A program made the translations under genes and the position numbers. A stretch of 64,000 nt of DNA, from positions 21,290 to 85,289 of the forward strand of contig NZ_JBOCEF010000016.1 in the NCBI RefSeq assembly GCF_050586345.1, written 5' to 3'. This DNA is from JBOCEF01 sp050586345. GTDB taxonomy: Bacteria; Pseudomonadota; Alphaproteobacteria; Rhodobacterales; Rhodobacteraceae. Positions within the stretch are counted from its first letter, which is position 1, and each line of letters opens with the position of its first letter. Below, in pieces: positions 56,548 to 64,000 of this stretch. A model generated the notes under the pieces. It saw nothing but the letters and a program-made list of their open reading frames with translations. It did not search any database and was not told where the DNA came from.

Positions 56548-58002
56548 ATGACCGACGAGACGGCGACGGAGCAGCCCCGAAGACAGGGCCCGCGCGGGTT
56601 CGAACGCCTGCAGGGCGGCCCGCGCAGGGCGGCCCCGCGCAGGCGCCTTCCCCTTGGATATTGCGTGCCCGCGGGGGCGGCGATGCGCGGGATCGGCGCC
56701 GCGGACGCGCCGCCCCCGCGCGAGGCGCCGGGGACCGGGCGACCCCGCCCCGCGACGCCGCCCGCCCCGGACGCCGCCGGGACCGCCCGACCGGCGCCCG
56801 GGGAGCTCGCCCGGATCCGCGCCGCGATGCGCCCCGAGCGGCCCGGCGAGGACGCCGCCCCGCCCTTCGCGCCGTTCCTCGCCGACCCGCCCCCGGCGCG
56901 CGGCATGGCGGCGACGGGCCGGAGCGCCGCCCCTCCCGTTCCCCGACCCTCTCCGACATCTGCGCCCGCGCCGACGCCCGCGCCCGGATCCGCGCCGCCC
57001 TTGCGGCCCGAACCGGCGCTGAGCCGGGGGGCGCGGCCCCTGCCCGCCGCGCCCCTGCCCGCCGCGCCCCTGCCCGCCGCGCCTGCGCCGGAGGCCCCCG
57101 GCCCCGACGCGCCCCCGCCCGCCCGGCGCCTGCGCGCAGACCGGCGCGCGCCGCGTCCCGACGCCGCCCCGCGCCGGGGTCGGCCCGCGGCGGCGTTGTT
57201 GGGCCTTGCGCTGATCGGCGGCGCGGCGCTGGCGGCCCATACCGGGATCCCCGGCTGGTCGCCGGGCGGGTTGCGCCCCGCGCCCCTGCCCCTTGCCGCC
57301 ACGGCGCTGTCGATCCAGCCCGCGCCGGGACCGGCGCCCCTCGCCGCGCCCGCGCTGCTGGGGGCCGCGTTGACCATGCAGGGGGACGCGGCGCGACGAC
57401 CCGCGCCCGCCCGCCGCGCCGCCCTCGGGACCGCGGCCGCCGCCGCCTTCGCCTTGGCCCGGACCGACGCGCGGGCCGAGGCCGGAACGCCGCCCCAGGC
57501 CGCGCCGCTGCGCCTCGCCGCCGCCGCGCCGGGGCGCCCGGAAAGCCTCGCGCTCATGGCCGCCCCGGCCCGGACGCCCGCGCCCGCAAGCGGCGCGGCG
57601 GCGCGGGGGGGCGAGAGGGCGGCGGCGCTCGTCCTCGCCCCGCGCGGCGCGGCGCCCGCCGCACAGGCGCCGGACCGCCCGCAAGCGGCGGCCGCGCCCG
57701 CGCCGCTGCGCGTCGTCATCCACCACCTGCGCGCCGAGGAAGGCCGCGCCGCGGCGCTGGCCCGGCGCCTCTCGGGGGCCGCGCCGGGCGGGGTGCGCCT
57801 CGTGGCCGTCGGGGCGACGCCGGGGCGCGCGGACATCCGCGTCTTCCACGCCGCCGACCGGGCGGGCGCGGCCCGCATCGCGGCCCTGCTGCCCGCCGCG
57901 CGCGGCCCGCGCGACTTCACCGCCTTCCGCCCCGCCCCGCGCCCGGGGCTGGTCGAGATCTGGCTGGCTCCCGCCCCGGATCCGCGCCTTTCGCGCCCTT
58001 GA
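56548..58002 (+). CDS. Ala/Pro-rich single-pass membrane protein of unknown function
   Basis: This 484-residue protein has a long disordered Pro/Ala/Arg-rich N-terminus (1-205), one transmembrane helix (AAALLGLALIGGAALAAHTG, about 212-231), an Ala-rich linker, and a compact C-terminal domain (about 385-475: LRVVIHHLRAEE, ADIRVFHAADRAGAARIAAL, LVEIWLAP) that resembles envelope LytR_C/SPOR-like folds. GGAGACGGAGC fixes the start. The opposite strand is also open over most of its length, an effect of GC. A role in the cell envelope is likely, but no name can be given. Confidence 0.72.
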   Translation: MTDETATEQPRRQGPRGFERLQGGPRRAAPRRRLPLGYCVPAGAAMRGIGAADAPPPREAPGTGRPRPATPPAPDAAGTARPAPGELARIRAAMRPERPGEDAAPPFAPFLADPPPARGMAATGRSAAPPVPRPSPTSAPAPTPAPGSAPPLRPEPALSRGARPLPAAPLPAAPLPAAPAPEAPGPDAPPPARRLRADRRAPRPDAAPRRGRPAAALLGLALIGGAALAAHTGIPGWSPGGLRPAPLPLAATALSIQPAPGPAPLAAPALLGAALTMQGDAARRPAPARRAALGTAAAAAFALARTDARAEAGTPPQAAPLRLAAAAPGRPESLALMAAPARTPAPASGAAARGGERAAALVLAPRGAAPAAQAPDRPQAAAAPAPLRVVIHHLRAEEGRAAALARRLSGAAPGGVRLVAVGATPGRADIRVFHAADRAGAARIAALLPAARGPRDFTAFRPAPRPGLVEIWLAPAPDPRLSRP

Positions 58003-58058
58003 AACCCGTTTCAGCGAACTAGTTAACCAACCATCGACAACAGCGAATGGATTGCATC

Positions 58059-58217
58059 ATGACCCGCACCGCTCTTCTGCGCCTCGCCTTCGTGCCTTTC
58101 GCCTTCTCGGTCCTCGCCGCGTGCAACACGGTCGAGGGCGCGGGTCGCGACATCCAGGCCGGCGGCAAGGCGGTGTCCAACGCGGCCGAGGAGGTCGAGC
58201 AGGAAATGCAGGAGTGA
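58059..58217 (+). CDS. Entericidin A/B-family lipoprotein
   Basis: This 52-residue protein starts MTRTALLRLAFVPFAFSVLA, has a lipobox LAAC (Cys22) and continues NTVEGAGRDIQAGGKAVSNA, the hallmark of entericidin-like lipoproteins, small membrane-lytic or toxin-antitoxin-related peptides in enteric bacteria. It would be lipidated and anchored to a membrane after signal peptidase II cleavage. The start fits the signal, although the ribosome binding site is weak. A terminator hairpin follows. Confidence 0.87.
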   Translation: MTRTALLRLAFVPFAFSVLAACNTVEGAGRDIQAGGKAVSNAAEEVEQEMQE

Positions 58218-58250
58218 TCCTGCCCCCCGGCCGGACCGGCTGATCGTGAC

Positions 58251-58281
58251 GAGGCCCGGCGCGCCCCCCGCGCCGGGCCTC
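58251..58281 (+). terminator. Terminator of the entericidin gene
   Basis: GAGGCCCGGCGCG (58251-58263) pairs perfectly with CGCGCCGGGCCTC (58269-58281), followed by TCCCGTTTCC. The T-tract is weak. Confidence 0.62.
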
Positions 58282-58554
58282 TCCCGTTTCCGCCCCCCTC
58301 TCCGCGCCGCGCGCGCGGGGAGGGGGCGGAGAGGGCGCGCCCGCGGCTCCCCCAAGAGGCCGCGGGCGCGTGCCCCATCGCCCGCCCCCATCGCCCCCCC
58401 ATCGACCGCCCGCGGGCGCGCCCGCCGCCCCTCCCCGGCCGAAGTGATTCTCCGTCCCGGGGCGAAACCGGGCGGCGCCCCGCCGCGCGCGGCGTGAAAT
58501 CCCGGCCCGCGACCCGGAATCCCGGGCGATTCACCGCGATTCCCCCACGGACAA

Positions 58555-58582
58555 TTGACTTTCAAGGCCTTGGGCGTAGATT
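58555..58582 (+). promoter_or_regulatory. Sigma-70 promoter of the DEAD-box helicase gene
   Basis: TTGACT (58555-58560), 16 bases, TAGATT (58577-58582). It leaves an 80-base leader. Long leaders are common in cold-induced helicase genes, but no cold-shock box was identified. Confidence 0.62.
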
Positions 58583-58670
58583 GCGCGCGCACAACGCCAA
58601 TACGGGCGTCCGGACCGCGTCGACGCTGCGGTCGCACTGCAACTGACCGCAACAACATCAAGGTCCCTGC

Positions 58671-60524
58671 ATGAAATTCTCCGAACTCGATCTCGACCCC
58701 AAGGTGCTCGCCGCCCTGGACGAAGCGGGCTACGAAACCCCGACCCCGATCCAGGAAAAGGCGATCCCCACCGCGCTGATGGGGCGCGACGTGCTCGGCA
58801 TCGCGCAGACCGGCACCGGCAAGACCGCCGCCTTCACCCTGCCGATGATCACCATCCTCGCCCAGGGCCGCGCCCGCGCGCGGATGCCGCGCAGCCTGAT
58901 CCTGTGCCCCACGCGCGAACTCGCCGCCCAGGTGGCCGAGAACTTCGAGATCTACGGCAAGAACCACAAGCTGACGATGGCCCTGCTGATCGGCGGCGTC
59001 TCGTTCAAGGACCAGGACAAGCTGATCGACCGCGGCGTCGACGTGCTGATCGCGACGCCCGGCCGCCTGCTGGATCATTTCGAGCGCGGCAAGCTGATGC
59101 TGACCGGCGTCCAGGTCATGGTGGTCGATGAGGCCGACCGCATGCTCGACATGGGCTTCATCCCGGATATCGAGCGGATCTTCGGCCTGACCCCCTTCAC
59201 CCGCCAGACGCTGTTCTTCTCGGCCACCATGCCGCCGGAGATCACCCGCCTGACGGAGCAGTTCCTGCACAATCCCGAGCGGATCGAGGTGGCGCGCCAG
59301 TCCACCACCTCCGAGACCATCACCCAGTCGGTGGTCAAGCACACCCCCTCGGCCAAGGGCGCGGTGGGCGAGCGGGAGAAGCGCGAGCTGCTCTACGCGC
59401 TGATCAAGCGCGAAGGCCCGACGCTGACCAACGGCATCGTGTTCTGCAACCGCAAGCGCGACGTCGACATCGTGTGGAAATCGCTCAAGAAACGCGGCGT
59501 GAACGCGGGCGCGATCCATGGCGATCTCGACCAGTCCGAGCGGATGCGCGTCCTGTCCGGCTTCCGCGACGGGAACATCGACATCATGGTCGCCTCGGAC
59601 GTCGCCGCCCGGGGGCTCGACATCCCCAACGTGTCCCACGTCTTCAACTTCGACGTGCCGATCCACGCCGAGGATTACGTCCACCGCATCGGCCGCACCG
59701 GCCGCGCGGGCCGCTCCGGCGCCGCCATCACCATCTGCTTCCCGCATGAGCAGAAGCATCTCGACAAGATCGAGGAGCTGATCAAGCAGCCGGTCCCGGC
59801 GGGCGAAAACCCGCTCGGCGGCGACGCCCCCGCGCAGGCCGAGGAGGCCGGGGACAAGACCGACGCCAAGGTCGAGGGGGAGCGCAAGCCGCGCCGTTCG
59901 CGCCGCAAGCGCAAGGGCGAGGAGCAGGCCGAGGAGGCCGCGGCCGAGACTACCGAGGCGACCGCCGCCGAGGCCGCTGCGCCCGAGGCCGCCGCCGAGG
60001 CCCCGCAGGACGAGGCCGCCGAGGCCCCGGCCAGGGACGAGAAGCCCCGTCGCCGCCGCTCGCGCCGCCGCAAGGACGAGGGCGAGGCCGAGGCCGAGGC
60101 GAAGCCCGCCGAGACCGCCGACGCGCAGCCCGAAGCCGCCGCCGAGCAGGCTCGGCCCGAGGCCGCTCCGGTCGAGGCCCAGGCCGAAGCCGCCCCTGCC
60201 GAGGCGCAGGCCGAGGACGCGCCCGCCGAGGCGCCGAAACCGGCCCGCGAGCGGTCCCGCGGCCGCCGCAACAAGCGCGAGGACCGGGCGTCCTCTTCCG
60301 ACGACAAGCCTGCCCCCCGCCGCGCCGCCCGCCTGCCGGAGCCGGAGGAAGAGCATCTTCCCGTGCGCCGCGACCGCGGCGGCCGGATCATCGGCATGGG
60401 CGACCACGTCCCCGCCTTCATCGCCCGCCCGATCGACGTGGCGGCGCTGATCCGCGCCTCCTCGCGCAGCGACGACAACGCGCCGGTGGACACGACGGAC
60501 GAGGCCGAGAGCGACGCGGCCTGA
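58671..60524 (+). CDS. DEAD-box RNA helicase (RhlE-like)
   Basis: This 617-residue helicase unwinds RNA in ribosome assembly or RNA decay. It has the Q motif (FSELDLDPKVLAALDEAGYE, PTPIQ), motif I AQTGTGKT, PTRELAAQ, motif II VDEADRMLDMGF, SATMP, DVAARGLDIP and HRIGRTGRAGR. After about residue 380 comes a long low-complexity tail of Ala/Glu/Arg/Lys with APAEAQAEA-type repeats and basic patches, which may bind RNA or partners. AAGG precedes the start. RhlE is favoured, although other DEAD-box subfamilies such as CsdA are possible. Confidence 0.93.
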   Translation: MKFSELDLDPKVLAALDEAGYETPTPIQEKAIPTALMGRDVLGIAQTGTGKTAAFTLPMITILAQGRARARMPRSLILCPTRELAAQVAENFEIYGKNHKLTMALLIGGVSFKDQDKLIDRGVDVLIATPGRLLDHFERGKLMLTGVQVMVVDEADRMLDMGFIPDIERIFGLTPFTRQTLFFSATMPPEITRLTEQFLHNPERIEVARQSTTSETITQSVVKHTPSAKGAVGEREKRELLYALIKREGPTLTNGIVFCNRKRDVDIVWKSLKKRGVNAGAIHGDLDQSERMRVLSGFRDGNIDIMVASDVAARGLDIPNVSHVFNFDVPIHAEDYVHRIGRTGRAGRSGAAITICFPHEQKHLDKIEELIKQPVPAGENPLGGDAPAQAEEAGDKTDAKVEGERKPRRSRRKRKGEEQAEEAAAETTEATAAEAAAPEAAAEAPQDEAAEAPARDEKPRRRRSRRRKDEGEAEAEAKPAETADAQPEAAAEQARPEAAPVEAQAEAAPAEAQAEDAPAEAPKPARERSRGRRNKREDRASSSDDKPAPRRAARLPEPEEEHLPVRRDRGGRIIGMGDHVPAFIARPIDVAALIRASSRSDDNAPVDTTDEAESDAA

Positions 60525-60550
60525 TCCGCCGCCCTCCGCTGACAAACGCA

Positions 60551-60586
60551 AACGCCCGGACCGAAAGGCCCGGGCGTTTCGCTTTT
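60551..60586 (+). terminator. Terminator of the helicase gene
   Basis: AAACGCCCGG (60551-60560) pairs with CCGGGCGTTT (60571-60580), followed by CGCTTTT. Confidence 0.82.
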
Positions 60587-60692
60587 GCGCGCACCGGTTT
60601 CGGGGGAGTGCGGAGGGGGCCCCGCCCCCTTGCCTGGGGGGCTCGGGGGGACTGGTCCCCCCGAAACGGGGCGCGGGCCCCACCGCCCGCGC

Positions 60693-61202
60693 CTACTCCG
60701 CCCCCATCCTGCGGCACTCCACCACTTCGCCCCACTTCGTGCGAAACTTGGACCGCTCTGCATCCACCGACAGCACCCGCAACGCCCCCGAAGGCTCACC
60801 ATTCATCCAGTCGATCAACCACTTCGCCGTTTCCTCGGCAGGCGCCGCCAGCCAGGGCTCCATGTCCGGCCCGATGGTCTCCGCCCGCTCCACCCAATGC
60901 GCAGTGTTGACCCGGCTGAACACGCTCCCGGTCAGCGCCCAGGTCCCGCGCGCCCCGATCTCCACCAGCACCGTCGGCGACTCGGGCGCCTCCCAAGCGT
61001 ACTCCACCGTTTCGAAGAACGTCCCGTCTTCCTGCAGCCGCGATACGCCGACCGAGTGGAACCGCGTGTCGGCCTCCTCGATCCTGTCGGTCTCGCAGAC
61101 CCAGGTGCCCGGCAACAGGGCGCGGTCGATCTCCGCAGCCTGAGCGGGCGCCTGGACGGGCGCGGCGACAAGAAAAAGGGCGAGGGCGAACAAAAGGCGC
61201 AT
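60693..61202 (-). CDS. Unknown exported protein
   Basis: This 169-residue protein has a signal peptide (MRLLFALALFLVAAPVQAPA ending in QAAE) and a mature domain with GTWVCETDRIEE near the start and VVECRRMG near the end, two cysteines that may pair. The GTW strand opening and alternating beta pattern look like a small lipocalin or beta-barrel fold, but I do not recognise the family. The Shine-Dalgarno GGAGCC is present but lies inside a terminator-like hairpin (61204-61237). It follows pobA. Confidence 0.82.
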   Translation of the reverse strand: MRLLFALALFLVAAPVQAPAQAAEIDRALLPGTWVCETDRIEEADTRFHSVGVSRLQEDGTFFETVEYAWEAPESPTVLVEIGARGTWALTGSVFSRVNTAHWVERAETIGPDMEPWLAAPAEETAKWLIDWMNGEPSGALRVLSVDAERSKFRTKWGEVVECRRMGAE

Positions 61203-61203
61203 G

Positions 61204-61237
61204 AAAAAGGCTCCGGCAGATGCACTGCCGGAGCCTT
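61204..61237 (-). terminator. Terminator after pobA that also covers the next ribosome binding site
   Basis: On the minus strand a perfect 13-bp stem AAGGCTCCGGCAG/CTGCCGGAGCCTT, loop TGCAT, runs into TTTTT that touches the start codon of the following gene. The 3' arm contains its GGAG Shine-Dalgarno. Confidence 0.83.
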
Positions 61238-61307
61238 GCCCGCTCGCACCCGCGCGGTCAACGCCCGCCGCACCGCCCCCCCCGGTCACGCCCGCGTCAG
61301 GCCCGCC

Positions 61308-62477
61308 TCAGAACGGCAGGCCGACATAATTCTCGGCCAGCGCCGTCTGCGCGGCGCGGGAGCTCTCGAGGTAGTCGAGCTCCGCCTCCTGCATCCGCTG
61401 GTCGAATTCCGACTGGTCGGGGAACCGGTGCAGGGTCGTCGTCATCCACCAGGAGAACCGCTCGGCCTTCCACACCCGCGCGAGGGCCCTGGCCGAGTAT
61501 TCCTCGATCCCCTGCCCGTCCTTGTCCTTGTAGTGCCGTGACAGCGCGTCATGCAGGTAATGGATGTCCGAGGCGGCGAGGTTCAGCCCCTTGGCCCCGG
61601 TGGGCGGGACGATATGCGCCGCGTCCCCGGCGAGGAACAGCCGCCCCCAGCGCATCGGCTCGGCCACGAAGGAGCGCAGCGGGGCGATGGATTTCTCGAT
61701 GCTCGGCCCGGTCTCGAGGCGCGCGGCGGCGTCGGCGGGGATGCGCGCCTTCAGCTCGGCCCAGAAGCGCTCGTCGGACCAGTCCGCGACCTTGTCGGTC
61801 AGCGGGCACTGCACGTAGTGGCGCGACAGCTGCGGGTTGCGCATGGAGCACAGGGCGAAGCCGCGCTCATTGTTGGCGTAGATCAGCTCGTCCGACACCG
61901 GCGCGGTTTCGGAGAGGATCCCCAGCCAGCCGAACGGATAGACCTTCTCGTACTCGCGCAGGATGGAGGCGGGGATGGTCTTGCGGCTGACCCCGTGGAA
62001 CCCGTCGCAGCCGGCGATGAAGTCGCAGTCGAGCCGCTGCTCGGCGCCGTCCTTCACGTAGGTGATATAGGGCGCGTCCGTATCGGCGCCGTGGATCTGC
62101 ACGCCCTCGGCTTCATGGATCGTGGCGGCGCCGCAGGCCTCGCGCGCGTCATAGAGGTCGCGCGTCACCTCGGTCTGGCCATAGACGGTGACGACCTTGC
62201 CGGTCAGCTCCTTGAAATCGATGCGGAAGGACCGGCCCGCGGCGGCGATGTAGGTCCCGTCATGCACCAGGCCTTCCTTGGCGCAGCGCGCGCCGACCCC
62301 GGCGCGGTTCAGCATCTCGACCATGCCCGCCTCGAGCACCCCGGCGCGGATGCGCCCCAGCACGTAATCGCGGGTCTTCGCCTCGAGGATCACCGTGTCG
62401 ATGCCCTCGTTGTGCAGGAGCTGGCCAAGGAGCAGGCCGGACGGGCCGCCGCCGATGATCGCCACCTGGGTGCGCAT
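61308..62477 (-). CDS. pobA: 4-hydroxybenzoate 3-monooxygenase
   Basis: PobA hydroxylates 4-hydroxybenzoate to protocatechuate with NADPH and O2, entering the beta-ketoadipate pathway. The 389-residue class A flavoprotein has GGGPSGLLLGQLL (FAD), the NADPH/FAD motif CDGFHGVSRKTIP and FLAGDAAHIVPPTGAKGLNLA. GGGAGAG supports the start. It diverges from an AraC-type regulator (PobR) and is followed by a terminator. Protocatechuate pathway genes are not in the window. Confidence 0.95.
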   Translation of the reverse strand: MRTQVAIIGGGPSGLLLGQLLHNEGIDTVILEAKTRDYVLGRIRAGVLEAGMVEMLNRAGVGARCAKEGLVHDGTYIAAAGRSFRIDFKELTGKVVTVYGQTEVTRDLYDAREACGAATIHEAEGVQIHGADTDAPYITYVKDGAEQRLDCDFIAGCDGFHGVSRKTIPASILREYEKVYPFGWLGILSETAPVSDELIYANNERGFALCSMRNPQLSRHYVQCPLTDKVADWSDERFWAELKARIPADAAARLETGPSIEKSIAPLRSFVAEPMRWGRLFLAGDAAHIVPPTGAKGLNLAASDIHYLHDALSRHYKDKDGQGIEEYSARALARVWKAERFSWWMTTTLHRFPDQSEFDQRMQEAELDYLESSRAAQTALAENYVGLPF

Positions 62478-62497
62478 GGGTGTTCTCTCCCTGAACA

Positions 62498-62528
62498 GTT
62501 TCGTTGGGGGCGAGTTTACGGTTGAAAC
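62498..62528. promoter_or_regulatory. Candidate PobR operator in the pobA-pobR spacer
   Basis: The 62-base divergent gap contains GTTTC (62498-62502) and its inverted partner GAAAC (62524-62528), in the only AT-rich part of the gap. An operator for PobR here is expected because it controls pobA in other bacteria. The site is inferred from symmetry only. Confidence 0.4.
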
Positions 62529-62539
62529 GGCGCGCGTGA

Positions 62540-63439
62540 ATGGAGAGGCTGGACGCAGACTTGCACGGATCGAACATGATGGATGACCTCGCCCCGCCCC
62601 GCGGCGCCCCCGCGCCGATCCCCGCCTATGCGCTTTATGGCGAGCAGGCGGGCGATGGCGGCCCTTTTCCGGACGTTCTGCACCTCGAGACGATCCCGGA
62701 TCGCGCGGCCCTGCATGACTGGGAGGTCGGCGATCACCGCCATGCTGCGCTTGCACAGTTCCTGCTGCTGACCGCGGGCGGGGCCGAGGCGCGGATGGAC
62801 GGCGCCGCCCGGCGGATCGGGCCGGGGACCGGGGTGTTCAACCCACCGCTCTGCGTCCATGGCTTCGATTTCGACGAGGGGGCCGACGGCTGGGTGCTGT
62901 CCATCGAGGCCGCGCGGCTCGGCGCCGCGCCCGAGGGACCCGCGGTGATCGACCCGGGGCCCGAGGCGGCGGCGGAGCTCGCCGCCCTGTTTCGCCTCGC
63001 CGCCGCCGAACATGCCGCCGCCCGCCCCGGCCGGGCCGAGGCGCTGGCGGCGCTGGCCGAGCTGATCGGCCGCCATTTCGCCCGCGCGGCGGGGCGCGGC
63101 GCGGGGCGAGAGGACCCGTCGGCGGCGCTGGCGCGGGCCTACCTGGCCTGGCTCGAGGAGCATTACCGCACCCAGCCCTCCGTCGCCGACGCCGCCGCGG
63201 CTTTGGGCGTGACGGCGACGCATCTGAGCCGCGTGTGCCGGCAGGTGACCGGGCGCCCGGCCTCGGCGCATCTGCACGCGCGCCTGGCGCTCGAGGCGAA
63301 GCGGCTGCTGGTCTACACGCCGATGCAGGTGGCGCAGATCGGCTTCTCGCTGGGCTTTGCGGACCCGGCCTGGTTCTCGCGGTTTTTTGCGAAGCACGCG
63401 GGGCTGCCGCCGTCGAAGTTTCGGGCGGCGTTCGGGTAG
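62540..63439 (+). CDS. pobR: AraC-family transcriptional regulator of pobA
   Basis: This 299-residue regulator has an N-terminal cupin-like effector domain (about 25-150, with HDWEVGDHRHAALAQFLLL) and a C-terminal AraC-type double helix-turn-helix (about 205-297: SVADAAAALGVTATHLSRVC, VAQIGFSLGFADPAWFSRFF). PobR homologues activate pobA when 4-hydroxybenzoate is present. Its divergent position next to pobA supports the name. The start at 62540 has no good Shine-Dalgarno; ATG codons at 62576 and 62579 are alternatives. Confidence 0.88.
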   Translation: MERLDADLHGSNMMDDLAPPRGAPAPIPAYALYGEQAGDGGPFPDVLHLETIPDRAALHDWEVGDHRHAALAQFLLLTAGGAEARMDGAARRIGPGTGVFNPPLCVHGFDFDEGADGWVLSIEAARLGAAPEGPAVIDPGPEAAAELAALFRLAAAEHAAARPGRAEALAALAELIGRHFARAAGRGAGREDPSAALARAYLAWLEEHYRTQPSVADAAAALGVTATHLSRVCRQVTGRPASAHLHARLALEAKRLLVYTPMQVAQIGFSLGFADPAWFSRFFAKHAGLPPSKFRAAFG

Positions 63440-63474
63440 CGCCTGGGATGGGGGGCGTGGCGAGGGGCGGCGCA

Positions 63475-63504
63475 GGGGAGGAAGGGGCTTGCCCCTTCCT
63501 CCCC
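63475..63504 (+). terminator. Strong hairpin after pobR
   Basis: GGGGAGGAAGGGG (63475-63487) pairs perfectly with CCCCTTCCTCCCC (63492-63504). No T-tract follows, so it may be a Rho-assisted or bidirectional stop. Confidence 0.55.
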
Positions 63505-63610
63505 CGCACCCCCACCTTCCCCAGTGGAGCGTTGCGCTTCGGCGCAGCGGCATTGCCCGGATGCACGCCGAAGCCCATATTCAACGAAGACCCCAGCGAA
63601 GGAGACGACC

Positions 63611-63919
63611 ATGCCCCTGCCTGTCGCCGCCCTGCCCCCGCTTGCGCTGAAGCTCGGCGGATATGCGCTGGTCGCCGCCGCGGCCTGGACCGCGGCCCGA
63701 AAGCTCCCCGCCGACGCCCCGCGCGATGCGGGCCGCGAGGCGGCGCTGGACGGCATGCCCGAGGGCGTGCGCCTGACCCGTGCGAGCCTTGGCGATGATG
63801 CGCGGATGGATGCCGATGCGCGGCTGGCCCGCGTGCTGCGGCTGGGTCCGAACGGGCCGGGTGTGGCGGCGGAGTTCACCGGGTTGGCGCGGCTGCGTTT
63901 GCGCCGGCTACGCGGGTGA
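63611..63919 (+). CDS. Small protein with an N-terminal hydrophobic helix
   Basis: This 102-residue protein has one membrane-type helix (LALKLGGYALVAAAAWTAAR, about 9-28) and a mostly charged C-terminal part ending RLRLRRLRG. AAGGAGA gives a clear start; an upstream in-frame ATG at 63524 has none. I do not recognise a family. The stop lies only seven bases before a run of 75 G residues that ends the sequence. Confidence 0.7.
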   Translation: MPLPVAALPPLALKLGGYALVAAAAWTAARKLPADAPRDAGREAALDGMPEGVRLTRASLGDDARMDADARLARVLRLGPNGPGVAAEFTGLARLRLRRLRG

Positions 63920-63923
63920 ATGC

Positions 63924-64000
<77 letters not shown>

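Larger units (their letters stand above)
58218..58670 (+). other. Intergenic region ahead of the DEAD-box helicase
   Basis: This 453-base gap holds the entericidin terminator at 58251-58281, then a C/G-rich stretch with imperfect inverted and direct repeats (for example CATCG-GCCC units near 58375-58410), and from 58540 a more AT-rich promoter region. I see no gene. The transcribed leader of the helicase gene would be about 80 bases. Confidence 0.6.

Noticed and set aside
58282..58540. Small RNA in the long gap before the helicase gene
   Set aside because: Repeats and short dyads are present, but no promoter-terminator pair surrounds them.
60599..60690. REP-like or mobile repeat with GGGGGGAC/GTCCCCCC
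   Set aside because: Short GC-rich inverted repeats after a terminator; no second copy of the unit was found in the window, so no family can be claimed.

Overview
The window is a chromosomal segment of a very GC-rich alphaproteobacterium, most likely a member of the Rhodobacteraceae/Rhodobacterales. The evidence is the gene content and order (aroK-aroB beside a small membrane protein and xerD; serS-surE-pcm-nlpD next to tatABC and a DUF815 ATPase; cysS-cimA), an alphaproteobacterial GTTC-N7-GTTC-type SOS box at uvrA, and many VPLPA-CTERM proteins. No phage, insertion sequence, CRISPR array, rRNA operon or plasmid module is visible. The GC content produces very long false open frames on the opposite strand of many genes. 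The window ends in 75 consecutive G residues, which looks like a contig-end artefact.

Layout. 0-6.4 kb: uvrA with a probable LexA operator, a CTERM protein, LysM and rhodanese exported proteins, then ssb. 6.6-14.3 kb: a ferredoxin-reductase-type flavoprotein with a palindrome-rich promoter, gyrA, a membrane adenylate/guanylate cyclase, trmFO and a methyltransferase. 14.3-20 kb (minus strand): an NDUFAF6-like protein coupled to a methyltransferase, cimA coupled to cysS, and a divergent metallophosphoesterase. 20.4-28.8 kb: a CNNM/CorC-like transporter, an IalB-family protein, an aminotransferase, a LuxR-type response regulator, tRNA-Gly(CCC) with a clear promoter, a radical SAM protein, and CTERM proteins placed between them. 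29-37.3 kb: aroB-aroK, a 45-residue membrane protein, xerD, an ABC-F ATPase, an NAD(P)-binding protein, another CTERM gene and a decayed duplicate of the end of the NAD(P)-binding gene. 37.3-49.6 kb: a class II HMG-CoA reductase coupled to an unknown small gene, serS, an unknown gene, a small SET-like protein, surE-pcm-nlpD, DUF815 ATPase-tatC-tatB-tatA, and an ABC transporter ATPase. 49.8-63.9 kb: a CTERM protein, GNAT, short-chain dehydrogenase, glycosyltransferase, an Excalibur-domain protein with no standard start codon, a PaaI-type thioesterase, prfC, an Ala/Pro-rich membrane protein, an entericidin, a DEAD-box helicase, and the divergent pobA-pobR pair.

How the genes work together. The conserved housekeeping blocks cover DNA repair and replication (uvrA, ssb, gyrA, xerD), translation (cysS, serS, prfC, trmFO, tRNA-Gly), shikimate and isoleucine biosynthesis (aroK, aroB, cimA), Tat export and cell-wall maintenance (tatABC, nlpD-like, LysM), and protein or metabolite repair (surE, pcm). 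Single-gene units, often closed by their own terminator, sit at the joints between these blocks. Seven of them encode exported proteins ending in a VPLPA-like sorting signal; the exosortase expected to process them is not in this window. Other points of interest are three genes with no Shine-Dalgarno that share a TTCCC-N17-TAT promoter placed to give leaderless transcripts, an exported Excalibur protein lacking ATG/GTG/TTG, and a terminator hairpin that also contains a ribosome binding site.
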